A stretch of 64,000 nt of DNA, taken from the NCBI GenBank assembly GCA_017607445.1, contig JAEVHH010000006.1, forward strand, positions 124,001 through 188,000, written 5' to 3'. Each line of letters opens with the position of its first letter. Positions within the stretch are counted from its first letter, which is position 1. Made by a program: the position numbers and the translations under genes. Positions 11,561 to 21,921 of the stretch are shown piece by piece. This stretch comes from Histoplasma ohiense. Its lineage: Eukaryota > Ascomycota > Eurotiomycetes > Onygenales > Ajellomycetaceae. The notes beneath the pieces were generated by a model, which was given only the letters and a program-made list of their open reading frames with translations, searched no databases and was not told the DNA's origin.

Positions 11561-12543
11561 TCAACTAAAAGATGCTGTGAATCATTGAGTTCAGAATTCT
11601 GAGTGAGAGAAGATTCATGCTCTGAAACTTTCTGATACAGAGTGGGCACAGTTAAAATATGTTGTTGGACTGTTGTTTATCTTTTACAAAACAACAAAGA
11701 CTGTGTCTATTACAGTAACATCAATGATGCAAGCTTCTTGATGAATATACAACAGTTTATTTACTCATTTGAAAACTCAGATGACTCATGTACAAGAAGA
11801 GCAATTCTGAGATAGAGTTATTTCTGCAGCAATTGAAAGAGCTTGAGACAAACTTGCAGAGTATTATGCAAAAATCAATCAATCATTTACTGATTACTAT
11901 ACTGTTGCTGCTGTACTTGATCCCTCTCATTGAATCAATGCATATACTCCCGGGGATTGGACGGCGGAAGAACAACAAATCTATGTTGATATAGCTCAGA
12001 CATACTACAATGACAACTATCAACAATATGAACAGAATAATACACAAATTGAAGAGTCAATAGAGCATGATTCTTTGATTAGTAACTTTGTTTTTTATAA
12101 TACTCACTGAGATATTGATATTAATCTGTTACTAATATTTATTGATTAAGAATTTGCACTTGTTGATTGCTGCTGAAAATCTGAGCAAACAAAATTCTTG
12201 CAACACTGAATTTGACTGCTATCTATATGATGATTCTGTTAATATCAAAGAAAAATCTATTTTAGATCTGTGGAGGATGATCAGCAGTCAGTATTCAACA
12301 GTGGCAATGATGACACACAATATTCTGACAATTCCATTGACAGAAGTTGGTATGAAGAGAAAGTTTAACTCAAGTCAAGATATTTATCACTATCATCATG
12401 ATCAATTGCAAAAAGAAACTGTAAAGAAATTGATGATGATTAAGCATGGAAAAGAAAAAGAAATTGTTGATAAGAATTCTATTGTGACAGAATTCTCTTT
12501 CAATGATATAGTGAAGGAAAAAATTGAGCATGATTGTATATAG
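11561..12543 (+). pseudogene. hAT transposase, C-terminal half (dimerisation domain)
   Basis: The frame resumes as LKDAVNH directly after the target duplication. A run of stops and frame changes covers 11600-12140. The last 133 codons (12142-12543) are open and carry the hAT C-terminal dimerisation block: ILDLWRM, then MMTHNILTIPLTEVGMKRKFN, close to the family pattern of a Trp-rich start, MARDILAIP and a SSERVFS-like end. The protein ends at a TAG after a charged tail. Confidence 0.85.
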
Positions 12544-12556
12544 TATTAATGAGCTT

Positions 12557-12634
12557 GTGAGTGTTACCAATAATCATTACCAATTGTCATGTATTGTGAG
12601 TGTTACCAATAATTGTTACCAATTGTCATGTATT
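12557..12634. repeat. 39-bp tandem duplication
   Basis: Two adjacent 39-bp units start GTGAGTGTTACC and end CATGTATT. They differ at two sites, both transitions. They lie just downstream of the hAT transposase stop codon and could belong to its subterminal region. Confidence 0.8.
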
Positions 12635-12904
12635 ACATAATCATCAGAATGGGACCAAACTTGAGCTAAAATCATGATCAGTCCCAGATCACATTCTTAT
12701 TTTTCATAGTCAGTCATTTTGCATGGAATAATAAATTTTGTTGATTTCATAATAGTCATGTTAGATCTAAATCTGGTTCTTTTACACTCCATTTCTGAAA
12801 ATTTTGGTCCCTTTACACTCTCATTCTGATTCTGGTCCCACTGGAAATCACGCCAAGAAATGGACTGGGACCAAACCAAACCAAACCAAACATGAAATTC
12901 ATGA
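12635..12904. other. Short noncoding spacer with GGGACC motifs and an (ACCAA)n tract
   Basis: The motif GGGACCAAAC occurs near 12650 and again near 12867, with GGTCCC in the opposite sense near 12800 and 12835. An ACCAA pentamer is repeated about four times near 12870-12890. This could be a small inverted-repeat element or the end of the hAT transposon. I could not define ends or a target duplication. Confidence 0.3.
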
Positions 12905-14106
12905 TCCCATCAGTCAGCCTAGAAAGACATATACTGATTTGTACACAACTGTGATTGCTGTGGCTCAGTAACAGCATGATGTGAATGCTGAAAAGGAATG
13001 CTGAAGCCTCTATCTGTCTCTGACTGAACTTGGTGTGATATAGCTATTGATTTTGCAGTTTTCTTATTCAAAAGTGAAGATTCTATGAACATTCTAGTCA
13101 TTGTTGATCAACTCAGCAAAGATGTAATACTACAGCTCTGTGATAAAATGAATACTGAAGTAGTTGCAGATGCTTTTGTCAGAAGCTCATTCTATTATAT
13201 GCACAGTCTGCTTTCATTCATTGTGTCAGATAGAGACAGTCAATTCATCAGCACACTCTGAATCTGTGTATATCAATTATTAAGAATCAAATGAAAGTTA
13301 TCAATGATGTACCACTCAGAGACTGATGAAGCTACTGAGAGGATAATATAAATGATAAAGAACATTCTTCATAAGTTCTGTAATTACACACAAGACAACT
13401 GAAGCAACCTGCTGCCACATGCTGAGATTGTGATTAATGGTTGAGATTTCACTACAACAGATGTAAGCTCATTCTTTCTTCTATATGAATACAACTTAGA
13501 GATTCTGAATTTCTCTGAGACTCTCTGAGAAACTGTGTACATCTGCAGCTTCATACAGACAGCAGAGAACATCATGAGCAAGCTGAAGAAAGTCTGTGAA
13601 TAGACAGAAGCTTCAATAATCAGCACTCAGCAAAATTATGGGAATCAAGCAAATATCAGAAGAAGTTCTGCAATCTGATATCATGTAGAAGACAAAGTCT
13701 GACTGAATCTTAAGAATATAAGAATGAACCACTTCTTGTGTACACTAGATTATCATCATGCCAAATATATGATGAAGAAAGTGCTAGATATATACAATTA
13801 TTAACTCAACATCTCATCTGACATCCACAATGTCTTTCATACAAACCTGCTTCAATCCATGACTGAGGATTCATTCCCCTCACAGAGAATCTCTGATTGG
13901 CAGCCATCTGTCATTGTAGAAGAAAACAATGAACTTGAATGAGAAATTGAAGCAATTCTTGATGATAGAATCAATCACTGCTGCTGCAAATATCTCATCA
14001 AATGAATAGAATATGATTGTCTGATCTGGGAATCTGTGTCTGTCTTGAAGAACACTGCTGCCCTCAACATCTACAAGTTCTCACTCACCCCAGTAGAGGG
14101 GGATAA
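12905..14106 (+). pseudogene. Second Gypsy family: integrase and chromodomain remnant
   Basis: The sequence begins inside an integrase zinc finger (NCDxCG near 12950). It continues with MNILVIVDQLSKDV (first catalytic Asp block, about 13090), FIVSDRDSQFIS (second Asp, about 13220) and YHSETDEATERI (third block, about 13310). A chromodomain follows (EIEAILDD about 13945, then KYLIK and WESVSVLKN). The protein ends with EGDNVTD at the start of the LTR. Stops are mostly TGA. Protease, RT and RNase H of this copy are missing, so the insertion is 5' truncated or rearranged. Confidence 0.85.
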
Positions 14107-14640
14107 TGTGACAGATTAGTATTTATTAGTAATTAACTTACACAATCAACTTTTCTTCTGCATTCATTTGTTTCTGACTGTTGTGATTTTGTGTAATTCT
14201 CAATGTTCTTCTGCTCTGTGCTCTGTGCTTGTGTAGTTTCTAATAATTCTTCTGTGTAGCTTCTTACATTCTTCTACTCTGTGTTCTATACTTGTATAGT
14301 CTTTAATGATTCTTCTGTATAGCTTCTTATATTCTTCTGCTCTGTGTTCTGTACTTGTATAGTCTCTAACAATTCTTTCATGTAGCTCTCAATGATTCCT
14401 CCACTTTATGTTCTGCACTTATGTAGCTTCTAATGATTCTTATGTGTATCTCTTAATGTTCTTCCACTCTGCACTTCACTGTGGAGCAGCTTCTGATATT
14501 CTTCCACTCTGAATCTTCTTCTATAAGAACCCTCTTTGTACAACCTTTTCTTCTGATTTCTTTTCTCTTTCTTTCCTTAATCAATTCGTAATCTGTAATT
14601 AGAATAGTATCAAATCGTTAATCAAAGTACGCCTGTTACA
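14107..14640 (+). repeat. 3' LTR of the second Gypsy family (about 534 bp)
   Basis: The segment starts TGTGACAG directly at the end of the pol frame and ends CCTGTTACA, giving TG...CA ends that are near inverted copies. Inside, the motif TTCTTCTGTGTAGCTTC recurs four or five times in degenerate form between about 14150 and 14510. No partner LTR lies in the window. Confidence 0.7.
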
Positions 14641-15176
14641 CTCAGAGTGTTTGCTAATTCAAAGGGGGTCACTGTTCATTTGTATAATTCATAATGTGTA
14701 TGAAAAGTGGTTAGCCATTCATCATCTTCATTAATTCTTATCTTATAGAAGGCTGTAGAGATGTCAAGCTTTGTAAATCATTTTGCTTTTTCTATTCATT
14801 CAAATGTTTCATTGATGAGTGGAAGAGAATATTGATTTTTCCATGTAATCTTGTTGAGTTCTCAGTAGTCAATGCAGAATCATAAGTCTTCTTCTGATTT
14901 CTTTGCAAACAGTACAGATGCTGCAGTGAATGAGTTGCTAATATAAATAAAGTCTTTGTTCAGTAATCTGTTGAGTGTTTTTCATAGAATGAGAAATTCA
15001 TTGTGTGATATGCTGTAGAGAGAACTTCAGAGTGATTGTGAGTTCTTACTGTCTTTCTTGATAAGCTTGATTGTATGATCTATACTGAGTTTTCAGTGAG
15101 AGGGAAGCTTTTCAGCTTCTTTCTTGTCAAACATGTCTGTGAAGTCTTTGTATGATTTAGATAGTTTCTTGTGCAA
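14641..15176 (-). pseudogene. Minus-strand Gypsy reverse-transcriptase fragment
   Basis: Read on the minus strand this piece gives YKDFTDMFDKKEAEKLP, then FCIDY, LNKIT, FTKLDISTAFYKIRI and PFELANTLS. That is the start of a Ty3/Gypsy reverse transcriptase from its N-terminal edge up to just before the YVDD region. It stops at both ends where plus-strand LTRs begin or end (14640 and 15177), so it looks like a leftover of an older element caught between two younger insertions. Internal stops are present. Confidence 0.8.
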
Positions 15177-15447
15177 TGTAATAGGCGCAACGGAGATATC
15201 TATATTAGGAAATAGCTATGTGGCGATAGAAGAACACAGAACACGTCAGAATTAATGAGAAGGGACATAGCACACAGCATCATAGGCGGCTGTAGCACAT
15301 GGTGGTTGTCTATATAATGCTCACTGATATCTGTAGATATTAGGAGATCAGTGATTAGCTTTGAATAATAGAGATTGCTACCTTCTTAACATTCTATATG
15401 TGTACTTCACACTACTCTCATAATTATACCTACAACCATCTCTTACA
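15177..15447 (+). repeat. 5' LTR of the second chromovirus (271 bp)
   Basis: It starts TGTAATAGGC and ends CTCTTACA, and has the same length as the LTRs at 4155 and 11290. It keeps several CpG sites (GGCGCAACGG, GGCGG) that the internal region has almost lost. A TATATAA box lies at 15311-15317, about 39 bases before the AGTGATTAG motif. An alternative end at 15490 (GTTACA) is possible, but the shared 13-mer after 15447 favours the shorter form. Confidence 0.7.
15350..15358 (+). promoter_or_regulatory. Putative self-primer 9-mer AGTGATTAG
   Basis: The 9-mer lies about 39 bases after TATATAA, where transcription could begin. It is the exact reverse complement of CTAATCACT at 15451-15459. See the matching pair at 4299 and 4428. 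Confidence 0.5.
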
Positions 15448-15448
15448 A

Positions 15449-15461
15449 TTCTAATCACTCA
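15449..15461 (+). promoter_or_regulatory. Putative primer-binding site (TTCTAATCACTCA)
   Basis: It starts one base after the inferred LTR end and is identical to the 13-mer after the LTR at 4155-4425. Its conservation between elements with dissimilar LTRs fits a functional priming signal. Confidence 0.55.
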
Positions 15462-15502
15462 TAACTTTATTTGAGTGGTCTGTTGTTACACACATCTACA
15501 AT

Positions 15503-15556
15503 AAAGCATGCAATGTTAGTTAAAACATGCAACATTAGTTAAAACATGCAAGATGG
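15503..15556. repeat. 19-bp tandem repeat in the leader of the second chromovirus
   Basis: Units at 15503-15521 and 15522-15540, plus a partial third to 15556, share AAAACATGCAA...TTAGTT. They differ only by transitions. They sit in the untranslated leader just before the gag ATG at 15553. Confidence 0.75.
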
Positions 15557-16610
15557 TCTTGACACACACAAGATCTCTTGAAAATCAATCTGAATCCTCT
15601 ACTGCCTCCAATGATCACAATGCGTGTTTGCAACAGTTGAATGATCAAATCTGTGAATGAGAGCAGCAATTAGCTATTCTGCATGCACAACAGCAGCTCA
15701 ATGAGTTGGAAGTGCAGATTTGTGGAGATACTCTCATTGAATCTCAATTAACTCAGAATACCACCACAGAACCACTGCAAAATCGATCTGTGAATGATAC
15801 AGATGATGATAATGAAACACCACTGAGATTGAAGATTAAGAACTATTATCAAGGAAAAAATATGTTAGAATTCAAGGACTATAAAGATCACATGTTGACT
15901 CTCTTTACATGCCACCACTGATATTATTGAAAGGAAGAATACAAGATAAATGATGCTAAACTCTATCTTGATGCCCATGTTAAGCAGAAATGGTTGAATT
16001 TTGTATCATTATATGAGAGACATGAAGGAGCAACACTGTTGACTTTTGATGATATGTTATCACATCTAGAAATGCAAATTAACAATCCACAGAACCAATG
16101 CTGATTGATGAGCCAAAAGTTTCAAGATGCAAAGCAACAAGAATGACAATTGATATGTGATTTCTCTAAATATCTTGAAGACTGAGAATACTACTTACCC
16201 TCATATAGCAAAGAACAAAGAATGGATAACTTGTGTAGTAAGACATTGAAGATATTACACACAGAACTCAATCATCAAAATCAGAAGTCTCAGAACTACA
16301 AAGAGTTGCTTCAAACTCTACAGACTCTTGAGGAAAATATGTCAGAGTGACAGCATACTATCTGCAAAGAAAGACCTGCAATATTCATAGAGAATCAGCA
16401 TCATTCTGATAAATCTAACAATCATCAGAACAAGAGGAAACAAGAGGAACAAACAGATTCAACTGAACAAATCAAGAAAGATAAATATAACTGCATGAAG
16501 AAGTGTTCTCACTGCCATAAGAAGAGTCATATTGCAAATGATTGTTGGATGTTACACTCTGAAAAGTGCAACCAAGTTCAACAAGCAAAAAATCAACAAT
16601 CCCAATCATA
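15553..16610 (+). pseudogene. Gag remnant of the second chromovirus
   Basis: The frame starts at an ATG at 15553 directly after the tandem repeats (MVLTHTRSLENQ). It has a Gln-rich coiled coil, then a capsid-like region with LEFKDYKDHMLTLF and DAHVKQKWLNF. A CX2CX4HX4C knuckle spans 16504-16545 (C-SH-C-HKKS-H-IAND-C). At least six internal stops are TGA. After the knuckle the coding frame appears to shift near 16605 into the pol frame, which may be the original gag/pol frame change. Confidence 0.8.
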
Positions 16611-19600
16611 GAAGCAGCTGCTGCATTGAGAGTACAAACAACTAAACTGCAAGATAAATGATTATTAGCAATGAATACATGAATGCTGACAGAAGTGGGA
16701 TGGTCGATGATGTGGATGCTAGTGGATTCTGGCACAGATGCAAACTTCATGTCCCACATCTGAGCATCAAAATATTTCTCAAAGACAGAAGATAAATCAA
16801 AAGTAGTGGAAGCAGTTGATAATTATAAGATTAAATTATATGAACAATGAAGAGCTGCAATGAAGATTATCAATGATGAACATGTCCTTCAAGAAGGATT
16901 TCACCATTTCAAAGAGGCTGACATTAGTGGATATGACATAATTTTGAGCATGCTGTGGTTGAAAGCTGTGAATTCTGATATCAACTGAGTGTGAAGATGC
17001 TGAATCTATAGAAAAGTGTCAAATATTAACCACATACATCTGAATACTGCTAAAGAATTTGCAACACTAATTGATGATGGCAATATTATATTCACTGTCT
17101 TACCATTACAAGCTGCAAGTGCAGCAACTGAGTCAAATATCTCAGATGATTATAAAGATTATCTTGATGTATTCTGAGAAGACATATCTGATGCAGAACA
17201 TGCATCTCATGATCATGCCATAGAGCTCAAACCTGGCAAGAAACCCCCATATCAACTGATATATAACTTATCACCTCAAGAACTCTCTGTCCTCTGAGAA
17301 TATATCAAAAAGATGTTAGAGAAGAATTGAATACATCCATTCAAGAGCCCAGTCAGTGTGTCAGTGTTATTCACACTGAAGAAAGATGGAATCCTGCATC
17401 TTTGCATGAATTATTGAGGATTGAATGAAATAACAGTCAAGAATTGATATCCACTGCCCTTGATAAGTGAAATACTTGATAGATTAGCAGGTGCCAAAAT
17501 ATATACACAACTGAACCTTAAAGACACATATCATAGAATTCACATATGAGTGAGGAATGAATGAAAAACAGCATTTTGAACACAATATGAACACTTTGAA
17601 TATCTAGTCTTACCTTTTGAGCTAACCAATGCCTCTGTAACCTTTCAATTTTATATCAACAAAGCCCTCAGCGACCTTTTAGACATATATTGTGTGGCTT
17701 ATCTCAACAATATTGTAATCTATTCAAACACACTTGATGAACATGTCATCCATGTTAAGAATGTGCTGGAACGGTTAAGGCGATGGAGACTATATGTCAA
17801 ACTTAGTAAGTGTACATTCCACACAACAGAAATTGGATTTTTGGGTTTTGTGGTTACCATGCAGAGCATTACTGTTGAGAAACACTGTGTTGACACAATT
17901 CTAGATTGACCAGAACTGCAAACTATAAATGAATTGCAAATATTTCTAGAATTCATCAATTTCTATCATTGATTCATATACAAGTTCTTGATAATAACAG
18001 CACCTCTGACTGAATTGTTAAAAGGTTATAAAACAAAAAGAGGGAAGAATAATGCATCTGTTCAGTTAGACAATAACTGCAAGCACACAATTTTGTAGTT
18101 AAAAGAATGCTTTACAAAAGCATCATTATTGATCCACTTTGATCTGCAGTGAAAACTCTGTATAGAAACAGATGGATCTGATGTTGCAATCACTGCAGTA
18201 ATATCACAATTAATGGATGATGATCACTGACATCTGATCATGTTTTGGTCTAGAAAGCTCACAGAAATAGAAAGATATTATCAAACATATGATCTAGAAA
18301 TGTTGCTGATTGTAGAAGCTTTCAGACAATGACACCACTATTTACATGATAGCAGACATTCAATAACTGTTTTATCTGACCATGTCAATCTCTGATGCTT
18401 CATGACAATGAAGCAGCTAAATGAGTGTCAGATTCACTGGATGGAAATGCTCTCAGTGTTCAATTTTGAAATAGAGCACCATTCTGGGAAAAATAATCCC
18501 ACAGATGCATCAAGTTGTTGCTCAGATTTTGTAAAATATGCAGCTTTCTTGACAGAGCTCTCTACTCTGCAAGAGAAGCTGCATAAGGGGATCTTTAAGT
18601 CACTAAAGACAAAAGAAAACACAAAGTTAGATCAATGTGTCAAGATGATGCAAAAAGATCTGCAAGCTAATGAAAATTGTTGAGCAAAGAGGTCTGTAGT
18701 CATTGATGATAACAACTTCTGCAGAATAAAGAACACATCTGCAGATGAGAACAAGATCACAGATATTATAAGATTAAATCTAGAAACTCTGATGCCATGG
18801 ATTCTAGCTGTCAAGATATTTGAGTCTGAGACAGTCTATTGTGAAGAGATAGCTGAATCTATCATCAAACTCTTACTGCAGATTCAGAATAGAGACATTG
18901 ACATGTCTGAACTTTGCAGAAGACTAGAGATGAGTGATATTAGTGTAGATAATTGTTCAATCTGAGCAGTAGATAAAGATGACCTGCTCAGAAAAGATGA
19001 TAAAGTCTACATATCACAAAACAAGACTGTAAGACATGAAATAATGAAAATGAACCATGATGATCTTCAAAGTGGCCATTTTGGATGTGACAAAATCATT
19101 GAAGTGATCAAATGCAAGTACTTGTGGCATGGTATGAGTGATGAGATTGCAGAATATGTGAGAACTTGCAATGTTTGTCAACACATCAAGATACTGCAGC
19201 ATAAGCTGTACAGATTGCTACAATCACATTCAGTGCCAGATAAAAAATGACATACAATTAGCATGAACTTTATTGAAAGTCTGCCAGATAATAAAAAGGA
19301 AAGTCAAATCTATAATGCTATTGTCATATTTGTTGATTTATTCATCAAATGAATCATAATTGTGCCCACATCTTCAGAGCTAGATGCAGAAGAACTTGTG
19401 GACATTATTGTATGAAGAATTATGAAGAACTTTGATCTATCTGCAAACATTATTAATGACTGAGATTTATTAATAAATAGCAAGTTTTGATCAACATTGT
19501 GTTATCTGCTTTATATTCAATGAAAATTATTGACAGCATTCCACCTGCAAACTGATGGCCAGACAGAATGATTGAACCAGGTGATTGAACATTATCTTTG

Positions 19601-20295
19601 CACATATTGCAGCTACCAGCAAGATAATTGGATAGAATGGATTTCTCTGATGCAATGGGCATATAACAACATCTTCCACATATCAATAAAAATGACATCA
19701 TCTGAAGCAATGATCGGCCGACCAACTGAACTTCACATAGATGTGGAGCCCCCAAGCACAGACACATCAAAATTGACAATGAAACAAGTGGAATGAATGA
19801 AGCAAGTGGAGAACAAAATCTGAAAATGTCTGAAAGCTGTCAAAGCAGCTGAGAAAAAGTATTATGATCAGTGTCATATATCAAAAAGCTTTAAGATAGA
19901 GGACTGAGTAATGCTGCATGCAAAAAATATATCCACCTTGCAATCCTCACTCAAACTAGATCATCAATTTTTGAGTCTCTTTCAAATAATTGATATTCAT
20001 GGTACACAGATGTACAAATTGAAACTCACACTGCAATATAAAGAAATTCATTCTGTATTCCATGTTTCCCTTCTCAAACCATATCACACGCGCGACAGAC
20101 AAATCCTGCAAGCAGAATCAATAATTATAGACATGCAAGAGAAATGAAAAGTTGAAGCTATATTAGACAAATGTCAGTACTGTGGTCAAACACAATATCT
20201 TGTCAAATGAAAAGATTGTACAGATACAGATAATTCTTGGGAATCTGAGGAAAACTTGATGAACAGTCAGAAGTACTTGAAACAATTTAATAAAA
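16611..20295 (+). pseudogene. Pol remnant of the second chromovirus
   Basis: The protease keeps its LVDSGTDANF active site near 16725. Reverse transcriptase runs from about 17220 to 17910. Its active site reads YLNNIVIYSN (17700), so both catalytic Asp residues are Asn, each by a G-to-A change. RNase H includes ETDGSDVA near 18170 and DHVNL near 18380. The integrase has an intact HHCC finger (about 19053-19185, ending CNVCQH), then a core region with TAFHLQTDGQTE (about 19540) and WAYNN. A chromodomain (KVEAILDK, YLVK, SWESEENL) ends at about 20290. Stops are mostly TGA; one TAG at about 18100 replaces an expected CAG. Confidence 0.9.
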
Positions 20296-20716
20296 TCTAT
20301 CAGAAGTTATTATTATTATTATTCTTCAATTATAGATGTATACAGTCAGTGACTATGACATCTACCTGAAATACTTCAGGATTTTTCAAATCAAGAATAT
20401 TCTAATATACAAAAACAATTTGACACATGCATTAACAGAATTCCAGCCCAGAATCAAACAACTATTCAAACTATTCAATCCAAAAATAAAATCAAAAGAA
20501 TGTCAATGGGTTAGCACAACTCAACTTCAAAACAAAGGAAATAAATATTATAAAAGACAGCAGCTATTAAAAATCAACAGAAAAGAAAAAACATTTGCAA
20601 TGACTATTATCAACAAATAATGAAGCAAACTGCTTGAAACAAATGAAAATTAACAATAAACAAAGTTAAAGAAAAGATCAAAATAAAATAAACAAAAACA
20701 ACTGATCTAAATATCA
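20296..20716. other. A-rich spacer with an (ATT)n tract
   Basis: A TTA/ATT triplet tract lies near 20306-20325. A 94-codon plus-strand frame (20336-20620) rich in Lys, Asn and Gln shows no domain and is probably a chance frame in A-rich DNA. The last hundred bases may be the 3' untranslated end of the LINE fragment on the minus strand. Confidence 0.4.
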
Positions 20717-21275
20717 TCAAGTGACACTATTCAAACAAGCTCTTGTAGCAACATTTGACTCATTTAAATATTCAATTAAGAACATATTTCCAGCTTTTGT
20801 ATTGAATAACAAACTCAAATTTAACTGATTCAGTTGATACTTCTCTCTCAGTCTCAATCTTAGTTCTGAATACTTTGTACAAAGTAACAGAAGATGCTCT
20901 GGATTTTCATATAACTGACAATCTGAACATAGATCATTTAAATCATCTTTAAACTTTGCTAAATATGATTTGAAATGTCCATGTCCAAGCTTTAGCTGCA
21001 TTATTGTAGCAAAAAGTTTCTTCTTACACTTTATTGAGCAAGTCTTCCACTTTGGCTTAGTTTCAAATCTGGAATAATGCACACTTTTTCTTTGCATGAA
21101 CCAGACATCTTGCCACTTTTGTAAACATAATTCTCTTATTCTTCTTTTAATAAAAGACCATGTTACAATTCTTTGACAGCAGACTTCTAACTCAGTGGCT
21201 CTTTTTGCAGCTTTATCAGCCATTTCATTGCCATATATACCCATGTGAGCAGGCACCCAGTGAACTACGTGGCTA
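20717..21275 (-). pseudogene. LINE (non-LTR) C-terminal fragment with RNase H and zinc knuckle
   Basis: The minus-strand frame is open for 191 codons. Its first part, VHWVPAHMGIYGNEMADKAAK, is the C-terminal end of an RNase H domain of the type found in Tad1-like and related non-LTR elements. Further on, CSDCQLYENPEHLLLLC fits the CCHC-type motif near the C-terminus of such ORF2 proteins. The upstream RNase H and reverse transcriptase parts are missing: the AT-rich frame stops at about 21275, where GC-rich DNA begins. No stop interrupts it, in contrast to the Gypsy remnants. Confidence 0.75.
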
Positions 21276-21289
21276 CTCCACGCAGGATG

Positions 21290-21869
21290 CACCTTAAGCT
21301 AGTTACATTTACCCCTATAACCAACCGACCACCGCGTCCGTCCTCTCGGGCCGCTTTAACTAGTTCTGGGGTTTCCAGCGGGGGTCCTAGTTAAGCGCCA
21401 CTGCCCACCCTAGACATCACCATAGCCCAGAGCTTCCAGTTGCCGATCTCGGCCCATTGCCCCCTTGGCCTACCAACCGGCCGTCGTGGCCTTGCCCCGT
21501 GTAAGGGACTAACCATAGGCTTACCCCACCCAAATTACCCACTAATAGTGTTAGATGACCACTAGTGGGCCCTGAGAATAGGGCGCCTACCAGGGTGTCC
21601 TGCTTGGCTTGCTACTACCTCTCTGATGAGGCAGCCAATCGGATGGTTTTTAAAATCATTCCCTGTTGTTGGGGTGGCCCCCTAGATGCCGGGGGCCTTG
21701 GCAGGTGCTAGTATGTATAAGCACCCTATACTCGACCCTCTGTAATCATCGGATCTTGCTTAGATCAGCACTAGTGGCAGGGGGGCTGCATGGCACTAAT
21801 GAGCGTGGCTTCCAGCGGCCACCACCCTCACCTAGTGTTAGAGATTCGAATCTGAGAACCATAAAAGGG

Positions 21870-21919
<50 letters not shown>
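21290..21919 (+). mobile_element. CpG-rich insertion ending in a 50-A tail (LINE 3' end or SINE-like)
   Basis: The composition changes abruptly at about 21290 to GC-rich DNA with many intact CpG sites. The segment has no long meaningful frame and ends with GAACCATAAAAGGG and a pure run of 50 A (21870-21919). The sequence AGATTCGAATCT near 21842 resembles a pol III B box, and is also what a hairpin would look like. The poly(A) end indicates target-primed retrotransposition in plus orientation. The intact CpGs suggest it is younger than, or escaped, the process that altered the block to its left. No target duplication was found by eye. Confidence 0.6.

Positions 21920-21921
<2 letters not shown>

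Larger units (their letters stand above)
2780..12543 (+). mobile_element. hAT-type DNA transposon remnant, split by a Gypsy element
   Basis: The two halves of one hAT transposase lie at 2780-4154 and 11561-12543 and are collinear. Removing 4155-11560 and one copy of TCAAC joins the reading frame exactly (VQALQ to LKDAVNH). Terminal inverted repeats and an 8-bp target duplication were not found by eye, so the outer limits given are those of the coding part only. Many TGA stops show that the element is dead. Confidence 0.8.
15177..20295 (+). mobile_element. Second chromovirus, 5' LTR present, 3' LTR not found
   Basis: The element has a 271-bp LTR, gag with a CCHC knuckle, and full pol ending in a chromodomain. 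LTR length and the 13-mer after the LTR are shared with the nested element at 4155-11560, so the two belong to related families. After the chromodomain the sequence runs into an (ATT)n tract and A-rich DNA without a second LTR. I infer a 3' deletion or a break by a later insertion. Confidence 0.85.

Noticed and set aside
15448..15490. Longer version of the second chromovirus LTR (to 15490)
   Set aside because: It ends in CA, but the 271-bp version places the shared 13-mer directly after the LTR as in the complete element.
20336..20620. 94-codon Lys/Asn-rich frame after the second chromovirus
   Set aside because: A-rich DNA gives such frames by chance; no domain was seen.
1..21290. Reassigned TGA codon (Trp), suggested by many in-frame TGA
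   Set aside because: Genes in the rest of the window use TGA normally as stop or not at all inside frames, and the frames in question are transposons with other damage. Mutation explains it better.
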